A program made the translations under genes and the position numbers. This document shows, piece after piece, positions 25,865 to 34,413 of a stretch of DNA of 64,000 nucleotides. Source of the DNA: Halorubrum trapanicum (GTDB lineage Archaea; Halobacteriota; Halobacteria; Halobacteriales; Haloferacaceae); assembly GCF_002355655.1 (NCBI RefSeq), contig NZ_AP017569.1, forward strand, positions 1,302,001-1,366,000. Direction: 5' to 3'. Under the pieces are notes generated by a model, which worked only from the letters and a program-made list of their open reading frames with translations, had not been told where the DNA came from and made no database searches. How positions within the stretch are numbered: the stretch's first letter is position 1; the number at the start of each line of letters is the position of its first letter.

Positions 25865-26924
25865 CGCTCTCCACCCCTCCGTCACCGTCCGACCCGCCCT
25901 CCCCGGCCCCGCCACCGCCGACGCCGAGCGCCGCCAGCAGGCGGTCGTTCTCCGCCGGGCGGCGCACCGCAACGCGGACGTGCGAGCCGAGCCCGCGGAA
26001 GGAGCGCGCGTCGCGGACGGCGACGCCCCGGTCGCGGGCGCGCTCGATGACGCGGTCGACGTCGCGGTCGCCGACGTCGAGGAGGAGGAACGGCGCCTCG
26101 GAGGGGGCCACGTCGTACCGCTCGGCGAGCGCGGCCCGCAGCCGCTCGCGCTCCCGCCGCACGCGCTCGCGGGTCTCGCGAACGAACTCCTCCTGCCGGA
26201 GACAGTACTCGCCCGTCGCGAGCGCCGGGGCGCCCAGGTTCCACGTCCGGCGGGCGCCCCGCAGCGCCGCGCCGAGGCCGCCCGTCGCGACCGCGAAGCC
26301 GGCCCGGATCCCGGGGAGGCCGAACAGCTTGGTGAGCGCCCGCGCGACGACGACGCCGTCGGTCCCCGCGAGCGACGCGCGCTCGGTGAACCCGAGGAAC
26401 GCCTCGTCGACGAGCAGGACGGTCCCGGCCGCCCGGCACCGCTCCGCGAACCCCAGCAGCGCGTCGCGGTCGTAGCCGGTCCCGGTGGGGTTGTTCGGCG
26501 TGCAGACGACCGCGAGCGCGTGGCCGCTCGGGTCGGCGTCGAGGACGCTGTCGGCGTCGACGAACGACGGCTCGCCCCCCTGGAGCCGGACCTCGCGGGC
26601 GTACTCGCCGAAGCTCGGCGCCGGCAGGAGTGCGCGGTCGCCGTCGTCGACCGCGAGCGCGACCCCGAGCCGGATCGCCGCCAGCCCGCCGGGCGTCGGA
26701 ACGACCGACTCGGGGTCACAGTCGACGTAGTCGGCGGCCGCCCGCCGGAACGCCGCCGGCGGCTCGGGCGGGTACGCCCGCGCCCGCTCGAAGGCCGCCC
26801 GGTAGGCGCGCTCGACCCCCTCGGGGACCTCGGGGTTCGCGTTCGCGCTGAAGTCGAGCAGGTCGGGGTCGTCGATGCTGCCGTGCGGCTCGCGGTCGAG
26901 CGCCGCCGCGCGCTCCCGGTTCAT
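25857..26924 (-). CDS. cobD: L-threonine-O-3-phosphate decarboxylase
   Basis: This 355-residue PLP enzyme of the histidinol-phosphate aminotransferase fold makes (R)-1-amino-2-propanol phosphate for the nucleotide loop. It shows FSANANPEVPEG near the N-terminus, VVCTPNNPTGTGYD, VDEAFLGFTE and the Schiff-base lysine in RALTKLFGLPGIRAG. Context rather than motif distinguishes it from HisC. It overlaps both cobY (ATGA) and cbiZ (8 bp). Confidence 0.9.
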   Translation of the reverse strand: MNRERAAALDREPHGSIDDPDLLDFSANANPEVPEGVERAYRAAFERARAYPPEPPAAFRRAAADYVDCDPESVVPTPGGLAAIRLGVALAVDDGDRALLPAPSFGEYAREVRLQGGEPSFVDADSVLDADPSGHALAVVCTPNNPTGTGYDRDALLGFAERCRAAGTVLLVDEAFLGFTERASLAGTDGVVVARALTKLFGLPGIRAGFAVATGGLGAALRGARRTWNLGAPALATGEYCLRQEEFVRETRERVRRERERLRAALAERYDVAPSEAPFLLLDVGDRDVDRVIERARDRGVAVRDARSFRGLGSHVRVAVRRPAENDRLLAALGVGGGGAGEGGSDGDGGVESDV

Positions 26925-27640
26925 CGCGACTCACCTCCCGCCGACCCCTCGCCCGCGTCGCCCGCGTCGAGCCAGTCGACCCCGCCGCTCGGGAGCGCGG
27001 GCGCGTCCGGGTCGCCGGCGAGGATCCGTTCGGCGAGTCGGCGGTCTCCCGGGCGGTTGACGTTGACGGCGAGGCGGGCGTCGCGGGTGACCCGGGCGGC
27101 CTCGTCGCCGGCGCCGTCGAGCGCGCCGACGACGTTGACGCCGGCGGGGACGCGATCGGCGGGCGTTTCCTCGTACCGGGTCGCGGCGTCGGCGCTCGCG
27201 CCCAGCTCCCGCTTGCGCGCCGCGGGCACGCGGACCGACAGCGCGTCGGCGGCCGCCGCGGCGTGGGCGTCGAGGACCGCGTCGACGGCCGCCCCGTCGA
27301 GCAGCGGGAGGTCGACCGCGAGGGCGAGCGTCGGCGCCGCCGGTCCCTCGGCGAGCGCCGCTTGAAGGTCCGCGACGTAGCCATCGCCCGGCGTGTCGAC
27401 GACGGCGAGTTCGGGCGGCTCCGGTTCCGGCTCGGTCCCGCCACCGCTCTGGCGCTCGACCAGTCGTTCTCGCGTTCGCGGGGTGTGCGGCGAGACGGCC
27501 GCGTACGCGGTCTCGACCCGGCTCGCCGCGAGCGCGTCGAGCGCGCGGTCGACCATCGACCGCCCGGCGACCGTCGCGAGCGGCTTCTCGCCGTCGCCGA
27601 GTCGCGTCCCCCGGCCGCCGCACATCACGAGAGCGTCCAC
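26921..27640 (-). CDS. cobY: Adenosylcobinamide-phosphate guanylyltransferase
   Basis: This 239-residue nucleotidyltransferase is the archaeal non-orthologous replacement of CobU; it activates adenosylcobinamide phosphate with GTP. The N-terminal motif ALVMCGGRGTRLGDGEKPL is characteristic, and DLPLLDGAAVDAVL follows in the core. I chose GTG at 27640 because it restores the family's VDALVMCGG start, although it overlaps cobS by 16 bp; the ATG at 27625 is an alternative. The C-terminus (GVDWLDAGDAGEG) is acidic. Confidence 0.88.
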   Translation of the reverse strand: MDALVMCGGRGTRLGDGEKPLATVAGRSMVDRALDALAASRVETAYAAVSPHTPRTRERLVERQSGGGTEPEPEPPELAVVDTPGDGYVADLQAALAEGPAAPTLALAVDLPLLDGAAVDAVLDAHAAAAADALSVRVPAARKRELGASADAATRYEETPADRVPAGVNVVGALDGAGDEAARVTRDARLAVNVNRPGDRRLAERILAGDPDAPALPSGGVDWLDAGDAGEGSAGGESR

Positions 27641-28437
27641 GCGATCACCCCCGCGTGGAGCCCGACGACGCGGGCGAGTTCGTTCGTCGCGCCGAGGACG
27701 TCGCCGCTGACGCCGCCGAGCCGCGCGTTCGCCCAGGCGTACGTGACCCCGGCGACGGTGAGCGCGGCGGCGAGCGCGGCGGCCGGGTAGTAGGCGCTCC
27801 CGAACGCGAGGGCCTCGGGGCGGAGCGACGGGAAGCCGAGCAGCGCCGCGGGGGCCGTCGCGAGCGCGACGCCGACGAGCGCGCGCGGCCCGGACTCCTC
27901 GGTCAGTGCGGATCCGAGCCCCTCGTGGGGCGCGTCGCCGACGCAAACGAGCGTCGCCGTCGCGGCCTTCGCGCCCACCTCGGCGGCGATGACGAGGGCG
28001 ACGGCGTCGACGAGCGAGAGGCGGGCGAGGTCGACCGCCACCGTCCCCGCGGTCGCGAGGCCGAACAGCGCGAGCGCGAGCGCGGCCGCGCCGCCGACGC
28101 CGAGAGCGGCGTCCTTCAGCACCTCGCGCCGGCGGTCGACGTCGCCGTGGACCACCGCCGCGTCGCCGAGGTCGGCGACGCCGTCGAGGTGCGTGATCCC
28201 GGTGACGAGGTAGAGCCACGCGGGGAACGCGGCCGCGATCGTCGGCGAGGGCACCGGGACGGGCGCCAGCGCCGCCGCGGCGACCGGGAGCGCGATCAGG
28301 GCGCCGAGCGCGTACGCGACCGCCGGCAGCGCCGCGGGCGTCCGCCGGAACGCCTCCCAGTCCGCGTCGTCGCGGCCGACGGGGATCCGCGAGAGGAACC
28401 CGAGCGCGCCCCGGAGCGCGGCGGCCGTCAGGACCAC
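27625..28437 (-). CDS. cobS: Adenosylcobinamide-GDP ribazoletransferase (cobalamin synthase)
   Basis: This 270-residue integral membrane enzyme joins adenosylcobinamide-GDP to alpha-ribazole (phosphate). Signature regions are the N-terminal ALGFLSRIPVGRD, the catalytic GITHLDGVADLGDA and the C-terminal GGVSGDVLGATNELARV. Six or more hydrophobic helices are visible. The GTG at 28437 overlaps cbiB by 10 bp. Longer upstream extensions in this frame fall in cbiB and are not real. Confidence 0.92.
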   Translation of the reverse strand: MVLTAAALRGALGFLSRIPVGRDDADWEAFRRTPAALPAVAYALGALIALPVAAAALAPVPVPSPTIAAAFPAWLYLVTGITHLDGVADLGDAAVVHGDVDRRREVLKDAALGVGGAAALALALFGLATAGTVAVDLARLSLVDAVALVIAAEVGAKAATATLVCVGDAPHEGLGSALTEESGPRALVGVALATAPAALLGFPSLRPEALAFGSAYYPAAALAAALTVAGVTYAWANARLGGVSGDVLGATNELARVVGLHAGVIAWTLS

Positions 28438-29450
28438 GCGATCACCCCCGCGAGCGCGAGGAGCGATCCCGCCGCGACCGCGACTGCGACGCCGCCGGCG
28501 GCGCCGACGAGCCGCACGGCGTCGCGGGCGGCCGCGGGCGTCGGCGGCTCGGGGCCTCCGGTGAGCGCGTACGCGCCCGGCTTCTCTAAGCGGACGCCGA
28601 GCGCGACCGCGGCCGTCGCCATCGGCCACCCCGAGTTCGGCGAGGCGGGCTCGCGGGCCAGCGACCGTGCGCGCCGCAGGCTGGCCGGCGACCGAGCGGC
28701 GACGGCGAGGCAGCACGCCGCGGCCCGCGCCGGGAGGAACATGACCGCGTCGTCGAGGCGGGCACTCGCCCGGCCGACGGGCTTCGAGCGGTAGCCGAGC
28801 ATCGAGTCGAGCGTGTTCACGGCCTTCGCCCAGGCCGCGGCGGCGATTCCCGCGGCGAGGGCGGTCTCGGCGACTCCCGCGGTGCCTCCGGAAATCACGC
28901 CCAGCGCCGCGCCGCCGGTCGCCCCGAGCGCGTACCAGAGCAGCGGCGCGACGAACCCGTCCGCCAGGTTCTCGGCCGCGCTCTCGACCGCGGCGCTCCG
29001 GAGGTCGGCCGGCGAGAGGTCGGCGGGGTCGCGCCCGACGAGCGCCCGGACCGACTCGCGGGCCGCGTCGGGGTCCGCCTCGCTCTCGGCGACGACCTCG
29101 CGGGTCGCGTCGCACAGCATCCGCAGGCTCGCGGCCGAGAAGAGGACGCCGGCCGCGACCGCCACGGCGAGGACCGGCACGTCCCCCACTTGCGGTCCGT
29201 ACTCGGCCGCGAGCGCGACGGCTCCGCCCGCAACGGCGGCCGCGGCGAGCGGGAGCGCGACCGCGACCGCGACGCCGACGAGCCCCGGACGGGCCCACTC
29301 CCGGTCGAACGGCTCGACGACGCTCCCGAACAGCGCGACCGGGTGGACCCGGCGGGGCGGCTCCGCGACCGCGAGGTCCAGCGCGACGGCGAGGAGAAGC
29401 GGCGCGACGAGCGTGACGGCCGGGGCCGGGAGGGGGCCGACCCCCGTCAC
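28428..29450 (-). CDS. cbiB: Adenosylcobinamide-phosphate synthase
   Basis: This 340-residue membrane enzyme couples adenosylcobyric acid to aminopropanol (phosphate). It shows the conserved PRRVHPVALFGSVVEPFDR near the start, AAVESAAENLADGFVAPL and AKAVNTLDSMLGYRS, all typical of CbiB. The start is a GTG at 29450, overlapping the cbiA stop as GTGA. Its substrate comes from CbiP and CbiZ on one side and CobD on the other, all encoded in the same operon. Confidence 0.93.
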   Translation of the reverse strand: MTGVGPLPAPAVTLVAPLLLAVALDLAVAEPPRRVHPVALFGSVVEPFDREWARPGLVGVAVAVALPLAAAAVAGGAVALAAEYGPQVGDVPVLAVAVAAGVLFSAASLRMLCDATREVVAESEADPDAARESVRALVGRDPADLSPADLRSAAVESAAENLADGFVAPLLWYALGATGGAALGVISGGTAGVAETALAAGIAAAAWAKAVNTLDSMLGYRSKPVGRASARLDDAVMFLPARAAACCLAVAARSPASLRRARSLAREPASPNSGWPMATAAVALGVRLEKPGAYALTGGPEPPTPAAARDAVRLVGAAGGVAVAVAAGSLLALAGVIAWS

Positions 29451-30775
29451 CGTTCCACCTCGTCGAGGAACGCGTCGAACGCCCCGCTCGCGGCGTGGAG
29501 GTGACAGTACGTGCCCAGCGTTCGGTGTTCGACGAGCCCCTCGCGGTCGCCGTCGATCCCAGTCCCGCGCTCCACGTCGAAGGCGAACCGCGCGTCGGAC
29601 GCGGCGTCGGCCGCGGAGTAGTGGAACTCGTGGCCGCGGAGCCGCTCGCCGGCGCTCGCCGTGAGCGCGTTCCGTCGGGCGCGAAGCTCGACGTGGTCGA
29701 GCGCTTGGTACCGCTCGCGGCGCTCGACGCTCGCGGGGAGGACGCCCGCCATCTCGTGGGTGTCGCCGTCGACCGTCGTCAGCGTCTCCGCGAGCGCCAT
29801 CAGCCCGCCGCACTCGCCGAGGACGGGGGTCCCCTCGGCCGCGGCGTCCGCGATCGAGCCGAGCGCGGGGCCCTCGGCGAGCGCCGCGGCGTGGAGCTCC
29901 GGGTAGCCGCCGGGGAGGTAGACGCCGTCGCAGGGCGGGAGGTCGTCGCCGGCCGCGGGCGCGAACGGGACCACGGTCGCGCGCTCGCTCAGGCGCTCGC
30001 GGGTCGCCGGGTAGACGAACCGGAAGGCCTCGTCGTCGGCGACCGCGATCCGCGGAGGATCGCCGCCCTCCGGGGGGTTCCCGGGAGACGGCTCGGTCGC
30101 CGCCTCCGCGGCCGGCGTCGGCTCCCGGGCGAGGTCGAGCAGCCGGTCGGTCCGGAGCGTCTCGGCGGCCGCGTCGAGCGCCGCCTCGTCGAGCGGCGTC
30201 TCCTCGCCCATCTGGAGTCCGAGATGCCGGTCGGGGATCTCCAGGTCCTCGCGGGGCGGGATCCGGCCGCAGTAGGCGAGTTCGTCGGGGAGCGCCTCCC
30301 GGACCCCCTCCTCGTGGCGCCCGCCGTGGGCCCGCTGGGCGATCACGCCGGCCACGTCGAGGTCGTGGTCCGTCCGGTCGGCGTAGGTCGCGAAGCCGAG
30401 CGCGGTCGCCGCGACGCTCTCCATGCCGGCGCTCGCGTCGGCGACGAGGACGACCGGGAGGTCGAGCGCGGCCGCGACGCCGGCCGTGCTGGCGGCGCCG
30501 CCGTCGTACAGCCCCATCATCCCCTCGACGACGCAGACGTCGCCGTCGCCGCGGGCGTAGTTGCGTCGGAGCCCCTCGGTCCCCTGAAGCCACGGGTCGA
30601 GGGTCCGCGACGGGCGGTCGGCGACCACCGCGTGGTGGCTCGGGTCGATGAAGTCCGGGCCCGCCTTCGCCGGTTGGACGGTCCGCCCGGTGCCCTCGAT
30701 CGCGCGCAGCGTCGCGAGCGTCGCGACCGTCTTGCCGACGCCGGAGGCCGTGCCGGCGAGGACGAGCCCCCTCAC
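29447..30775 (-). CDS. cbiA: Cobyrinate a,c-diamide synthase
   Basis: This 442-residue ATP-dependent amidotransferase has an N-terminal P-loop GTASGVGKTVATLATLRA, then KAGPDFIDPSHH and VVEGMMGLYDG. The C-terminal glutaminase domain has Cys in VLGECGGLMALAE. It amidates carboxylates a and c of cobyrinic acid. It starts with GTG at 30775 inside the cobT stop (GTGA). The Ser/Glu-rich segment around residue 230 is a halophilic linker. Confidence 0.94.
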   Translation of the reverse strand: MRGLVLAGTASGVGKTVATLATLRAIEGTGRTVQPAKAGPDFIDPSHHAVVADRPSRTLDPWLQGTEGLRRNYARGDGDVCVVEGMMGLYDGGAASTAGVAAALDLPVVLVADASAGMESVAATALGFATYADRTDHDLDVAGVIAQRAHGGRHEEGVREALPDELAYCGRIPPREDLEIPDRHLGLQMGEETPLDEAALDAAAETLRTDRLLDLAREPTPAAEAATEPSPGNPPEGGDPPRIAVADDEAFRFVYPATRERLSERATVVPFAPAAGDDLPPCDGVYLPGGYPELHAAALAEGPALGSIADAAAEGTPVLGECGGLMALAETLTTVDGDTHEMAGVLPASVERRERYQALDHVELRARRNALTASAGERLRGHEFHYSAADAASDARFAFDVERGTGIDGDREGLVEHRTLGTYCHLHAASGAFDAFLDEVER

Positions 30776-31875
30776 CGCGCGTCGCCTCCGTTCGCGGCGG
30801 GGCGTCCGTCACCCTTGCCGGTTCCAGCGCGGTCGGCGAGCAGTCGGTCGGTCACGGCGGCGATCCGGTCGCGGACGGCGGCGTCGGCGACGCCGGCGCG
30901 GTCGGCGAGCGCGAGCGCCCCGCCCATGCCGACGCCCTCCTTCGCCTCGCCGCGGGCGTACGCCGCCATCGCGGGGTGGTCGCCCTCGGCGAACCCGGGG
31001 TCGGCGGCCGCCAGCCGCAGGTCGAGGTCCTCGGCGAGGGCGGGGAGGTCCGCGGTCGGGTCGTCGGCGACGAGCGACGTGGTCGCCAGCGGGAGCGGGC
31101 GGTCGACGCCGGCGTGCCGGGCGAGCGCCGCCGCAGCGGCGAGCTGCGTGCCGCCGGCGAGTGTGACGCCGATCCCGGTCTCCGCGCAGCCGACGATCAG
31201 GCCGGCGACCGCGGCGAGGACCGGGTCCCCGGCCAGCCGGACCGCCTCGATCGGCTCGCCGGCCGCGCCGCCCGGGTCGACGCCGCTCGCGTCCAGTCCC
31301 TCGGCGACGACGCGGCGCTTGCGCTCGATCGGGTTCGCCGGCAGCGACGAGGAGACCGCGGCTCGCTCGCCGAGCGCGGTCAGCGCGCCGAGCGCGGTCG
31401 TCGTCCCGCCGGGGATCGTCTCGGCGACGAGCAGTTCGGCCGGTTCGTCGCCGCTGTCGGAGCCGCCCTCCTCACCGGACGCGGCCAGTTCGGGAGCTAA
31501 CTCTCGGGCGCGCTCGAAGACGGTCGCCGCCTCCGGGACCGGCTCCGGGTCGCGGACGTCGCCGCCCGGTGCGGCGCCGACGTCGCGGGCCGTCGCCGCG
31601 GTCGGCGCGCCGAGCCCGGCGTCGAGGAACTCGACGGGGAGCGACTCGGGGCCGAGCAGCTCGCGGACCGCGCGGGTGACGACCGCGGGCGTCGGACAGC
31701 CGTTCGGGCTCACCGGCACGGGGGAGTCCGGCGCGGGGCGCCCCGCCTCGACGATTTCGAGGTCGGCGCTCGGCGTGTGGACGCGCAGCTCCGGGTCGGC
31801 GCCCGCGGCGCTGATCCCGTCGATCGCGGCCGTCTCGGTCGTTCCGGCGACGACGACGAGCCTCACCTCGCCCAT
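30772..31875 (-). CDS. cobT: Archaeal CobT-like nicotinate-nucleotide--dimethylbenzimidazole phosphoribosyltransferase
   Basis: This 367-residue protein of the archaeal CobT-like group activates the lower-ligand base to an alpha-ribotide for cobalamin. Family blocks include SPNGCPTPAVVTRAV, VAETIPGGTTTALG, SSSLPANPIERKRRVV and AKEGVGMGGALALA. It is the first gene of the operon. Eight overlapping or closely spaced genes follow on the same strand, so one promoter in 31876-32000 probably drives all nine. Confidence 0.9.
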   Translation of the reverse strand: MGEVRLVVVAGTTETAAIDGISAAGADPELRVHTPSADLEIVEAGRPAPDSPVPVSPNGCPTPAVVTRAVRELLGPESLPVEFLDAGLGAPTAATARDVGAAPGGDVRDPEPVPEAATVFERARELAPELAASGEEGGSDSGDEPAELLVAETIPGGTTTALGALTALGERAAVSSSLPANPIERKRRVVAEGLDASGVDPGGAAGEPIEAVRLAGDPVLAAVAGLIVGCAETGIGVTLAGGTQLAAAAALARHAGVDRPLPLATTSLVADDPTADLPALAEDLDLRLAAADPGFAEGDHPAMAAYARGEAKEGVGMGGALALADRAGVADAAVRDRIAAVTDRLLADRAGTGKGDGRPAANGGDAR

Positions 31876-32193
31876 CCGGAACCCCCTCCGTCGAGCCCGC
31901 GGTCTCCCGGCGCGGCGTCGATGTGTACCACTGGCGGTTCATCGATACAAGTGAACTTTAATCGATCGACGCACGGCGGTCCGGAGTCGGCGGGGCGTTC
32001 CATTGTCATCAGCTCTCACGCGACCCGCGGAGCGAAGCGGTTAAGGGCGAACCGCGGGTATCTCCGCCAACTCGCTGGTGCGGACACAGCGGGCACTCGC
32101 CGCCGGGACGCGGTCGGACCGACCGCCGCGCGCCCCGGGACGAGACGAAATGTGGCCCCTCGCGGCTGAATCGCAACCGTCCGCGGACACACA
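31876..32193. promoter_or_regulatory. Divergent promoter region between the cobalamin operon and the L15e gene
   Basis: No gene is seen in these 318 bp. On the minus strand a TATA-like ATTAAAG lies at 31957-31963, giving the cobalamin operon a leader of about 60 bases. Immediately beside it is an inverted repeat GTTCA (31937-31941) / TGAAC (31952-31956) that could be an operator. I see no cobalamin-riboswitch-like core. On the plus strand, GCGGTTAAGG near 32037 may be the L15e promoter. Confidence 0.45.
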
Positions 32194-32784
32194 ATGGCAC
32201 GAAGCTTCTACTCGCACATCAAGGAGGCGTGGCGGTCCCCCAAGGAGGGGAAACTGGCTGAGCTGCAGTGGCAGCGCAAACAGGAGTGGCGCGACCAGGG
32301 CGCCATCGAGCGCATCGAGCGCCCCACCCGGCTGGACAAGGCCCGCGAACTGGGCTACAAGGCCAAGCAGGGCGTCATCGTCGCCCGCGTGAGCGTCCGG
32401 AAGGGCGGCTCGCGCAAGCAGCGCTTCAAGGCGGGCCGCCGCTCGAAGCGCCAGGGCGTCAACCGCGTCTCGCGGCGCAAGTCGATCCAGCGCATCGCCG
32501 AGGAGCGCGCCTCGCGGAAGTACCGCAACCTCCGCGTGCTCAACTCCTACTGGGTCGGTGAGGACGGCTCCCAGAAGTGGCACGAGGTCATCCTCGTGGA
32601 CCCCGCCCACCCCGCGATCGAGAACGACGACGAGCTGAACTGGATCTGCTCGGACGACCACAAGGGCCGCGCGTACCGCGGCCTCACCTCCGCCGGCACC
32701 AAGGGCCGCGGCCAGCGCAAGCGCGGCAAGGGCACCGAGAAGACGCGCCCGAGCGTCACCTCGAACGACCGGCAGGGCAAGTAG
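32194..32784 (+). CDS. rpl15e: 50S ribosomal protein L15e
   Basis: This 196-residue basic protein of the archaeal/eukaryotic large subunit starts MARSFYSHIKEAWRSP and contains RLDKARELGYKAKQGV and RKGGSRKQRFKAGRRSKRQG, diagnostic of L15e. It is strikingly basic amid an acidic proteome, as expected for rRNA binding. It is a single-gene unit between the divergent cobalamin operon and a membrane protein gene. Confidence 0.97.
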   Translation: MARSFYSHIKEAWRSPKEGKLAELQWQRKQEWRDQGAIERIERPTRLDKARELGYKAKQGVIVARVSVRKGGSRKQRFKAGRRSKRQGVNRVSRRKSIQRIAEERASRKYRNLRVLNSYWVGEDGSQKWHEVILVDPAHPAIENDDELNWICSDDHKGRAYRGLTSAGTKGRGQRKRGKGTEKTRPSVTSNDRQGK

Positions 32785-32910
32785 CGCCCTCGACCGCTCC
32801 GACGTTTTACTCGCGGTCCGCTCTCACGGCGAGCGGCCGCTCCGTCTCTCCTCGACGCAAGAGCAAAGAGACCGCGTCACATACTACCAATAGTACGTGG
32901 CGATCGCCAA

Positions 32911-34287
32911 GTGACCGCGAGCAGCCCCATCCCCCTCGACGCGTTCGCGACCGAACTCGAGTCGCTCGACAGCGACGCCTTCGCGGCGCTCGTCGCCGAG
33001 GCGTACGCGGCGACCGCCGACGAGGTGGAGGTCGACCCGCCGCGCATCGCGGTGTGGGAGGGGGACCGCCGGACCGAACTGCTCGCCGTCGCGGCCGCGG
33101 ACCGAGGCGTCCCCGATGGTCACGCCGCCCCCGACGACGCCGTCGACGCGGTCGTCGTCGCGAGCGACTCGCTCGACGACCTCGGTTCCGAACTCGACGC
33201 CGACCTGGTGACGCCGGCGGACCTCCGCGAACGGCTCCTCTACGCCGTCCCGCCGGCGGAAGCGAACGCGCTCGCCGACCGGCTCCTCGGCGTCTCGGTC
33301 CGGTCCGAAGCGTACGACTGCGCGGCCGCTTCCGACACCGACGCGGTGGACGACGGAGGCGGCGGTGAGACCGATGTCGACGGCGACGGAACGGCGGCCG
33401 ACGACGGAACGGCGATGGACGCCGTCGCGTCGGACGCGACTAGAGGCGATACCGCTCCCTCACCCACCGACCGGCCCGCCGCCGAATCGGCCGACGATTC
33501 GCGGGCTCACGACCGACCGAGCGACGCCGCCGCGTCCGATCCGAGCGGCGAGCCGGCGGCGACCGAGTCCGTCACCGCCGACGCGCCGAGCGATCGGCGG
33601 TCTCCCCGGACCGTCCTCGCGGCGGTCGCCGTCGTCGCGCTCCTCGTCGCGGCGGCCGGGGCCGGGTTCGCCGCCGGCACCGCCGGGATCGGCGGCCTCG
33701 GCGGCGTCGCCGGCGTCGGGGACGACGGAACGACCGACCCCGAACCGACCGAGTCGGGCGCGACCGGGCCGGCAAACGGAAGCGACGACGGGAGCGAGGG
33801 GTCGCTCGGAGGCGACGACGACGGCGCGAACACCGTCTCGGTCGCGGACGGCGACCCGACAGGCGAGGCCGAGCGGAACACCGCCCTCGCGCCCACCTGC
33901 GAGCGGTCCGCGCTTCAGGTCGTCCAGATCCAGATGAACGCGCTCCGGTACAACGACAACGCGACGAACGACGGTATCCGGACCCTGCGGGCGTTCGCGT
34001 CGCCGCGGAACAAGGATCTGGTCGGTTCCACCGGAGAGTACGTCGAGCTGTTCGAGACGCCGCTGTACGCGCCGATGCTCACGTACGACACCGCCGAGTA
34101 CTCGGTTCCCGAGATCGCCGACGGCGCCGCCTCTGTCGAGGTCGTCACCCGGGAGAACGGCAGCGTCACCGGCCGCTACGAGTTCCGGCTCGTCCGCGTC
34201 GGCGGCGGGAGCGGGGACACGGACAGCTCCCTCGGCGACGTGGACGACTGCTGGATGACCGACGCCGTGGCGGCGTCGACGGAGTGA
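32911..34287 (+). CDS. Membrane protein: cytoplasmic N-domain, one TM helix, external DUF4864-like domain
   Basis: This 458-residue protein starts at GTG. Residues 1-130 form a compact alpha/beta region with the look of a restriction-endonuclease-like (Mrr-type) haloarchaeal domain, an inference from VVVASDSLDDLGSELDADLVTPADLRERL. Residues 140-230 are a disordered acidic linker. Residues 235-257 are a single membrane helix followed by a Gly-rich stretch. Residues 308-458 resemble DUF4864: ALQVVQIQMNALRYND, then TLRAFASPRNKDLVGSTGEY and PMLTYDTAEY. The C-domain should be outside the cell. Function unknown. Confidence 0.65.
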   Translation: MTASSPIPLDAFATELESLDSDAFAALVAEAYAATADEVEVDPPRIAVWEGDRRTELLAVAAADRGVPDGHAAPDDAVDAVVVASDSLDDLGSELDADLVTPADLRERLLYAVPPAEANALADRLLGVSVRSEAYDCAAASDTDAVDDGGGGETDVDGDGTAADDGTAMDAVASDATRGDTAPSPTDRPAAESADDSRAHDRPSDAAASDPSGEPAATESVTADAPSDRRSPRTVLAAVAVVALLVAAAGAGFAAGTAGIGGLGGVAGVGDDGTTDPEPTESGATGPANGSDDGSEGSLGGDDDGANTVSVADGDPTGEAERNTALAPTCERSALQVVQIQMNALRYNDNATNDGIRTLRAFASPRNKDLVGSTGEYVELFETPLYAPMLTYDTAEYSVPEIADGAASVEVVTRENGSVTGRYEFRLVRVGGGSGDTDSSLGDVDDCWMTDAVAASTE

Positions 34288-34413
34288 ACGCGGTCCGCGC
34301 GGCGGCGGCTCGGGAAGCGCCGACCGGTCGGTGCCCCCCGGGAAGCGCCGGCCGCGGCGTCCCGACCGGCGATCGGGAACACGATTATATCCGCGCCGGC
34401 ACTGGTTGCGGAC

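Noticed and set aside
31876..32193. Cobalamin riboswitch upstream of the cobalamin operon
   Set aside because: No B12-box-like core or kissing-loop arrangement could be found by eye; only a TATA-like box and a short inverted repeat are visible.
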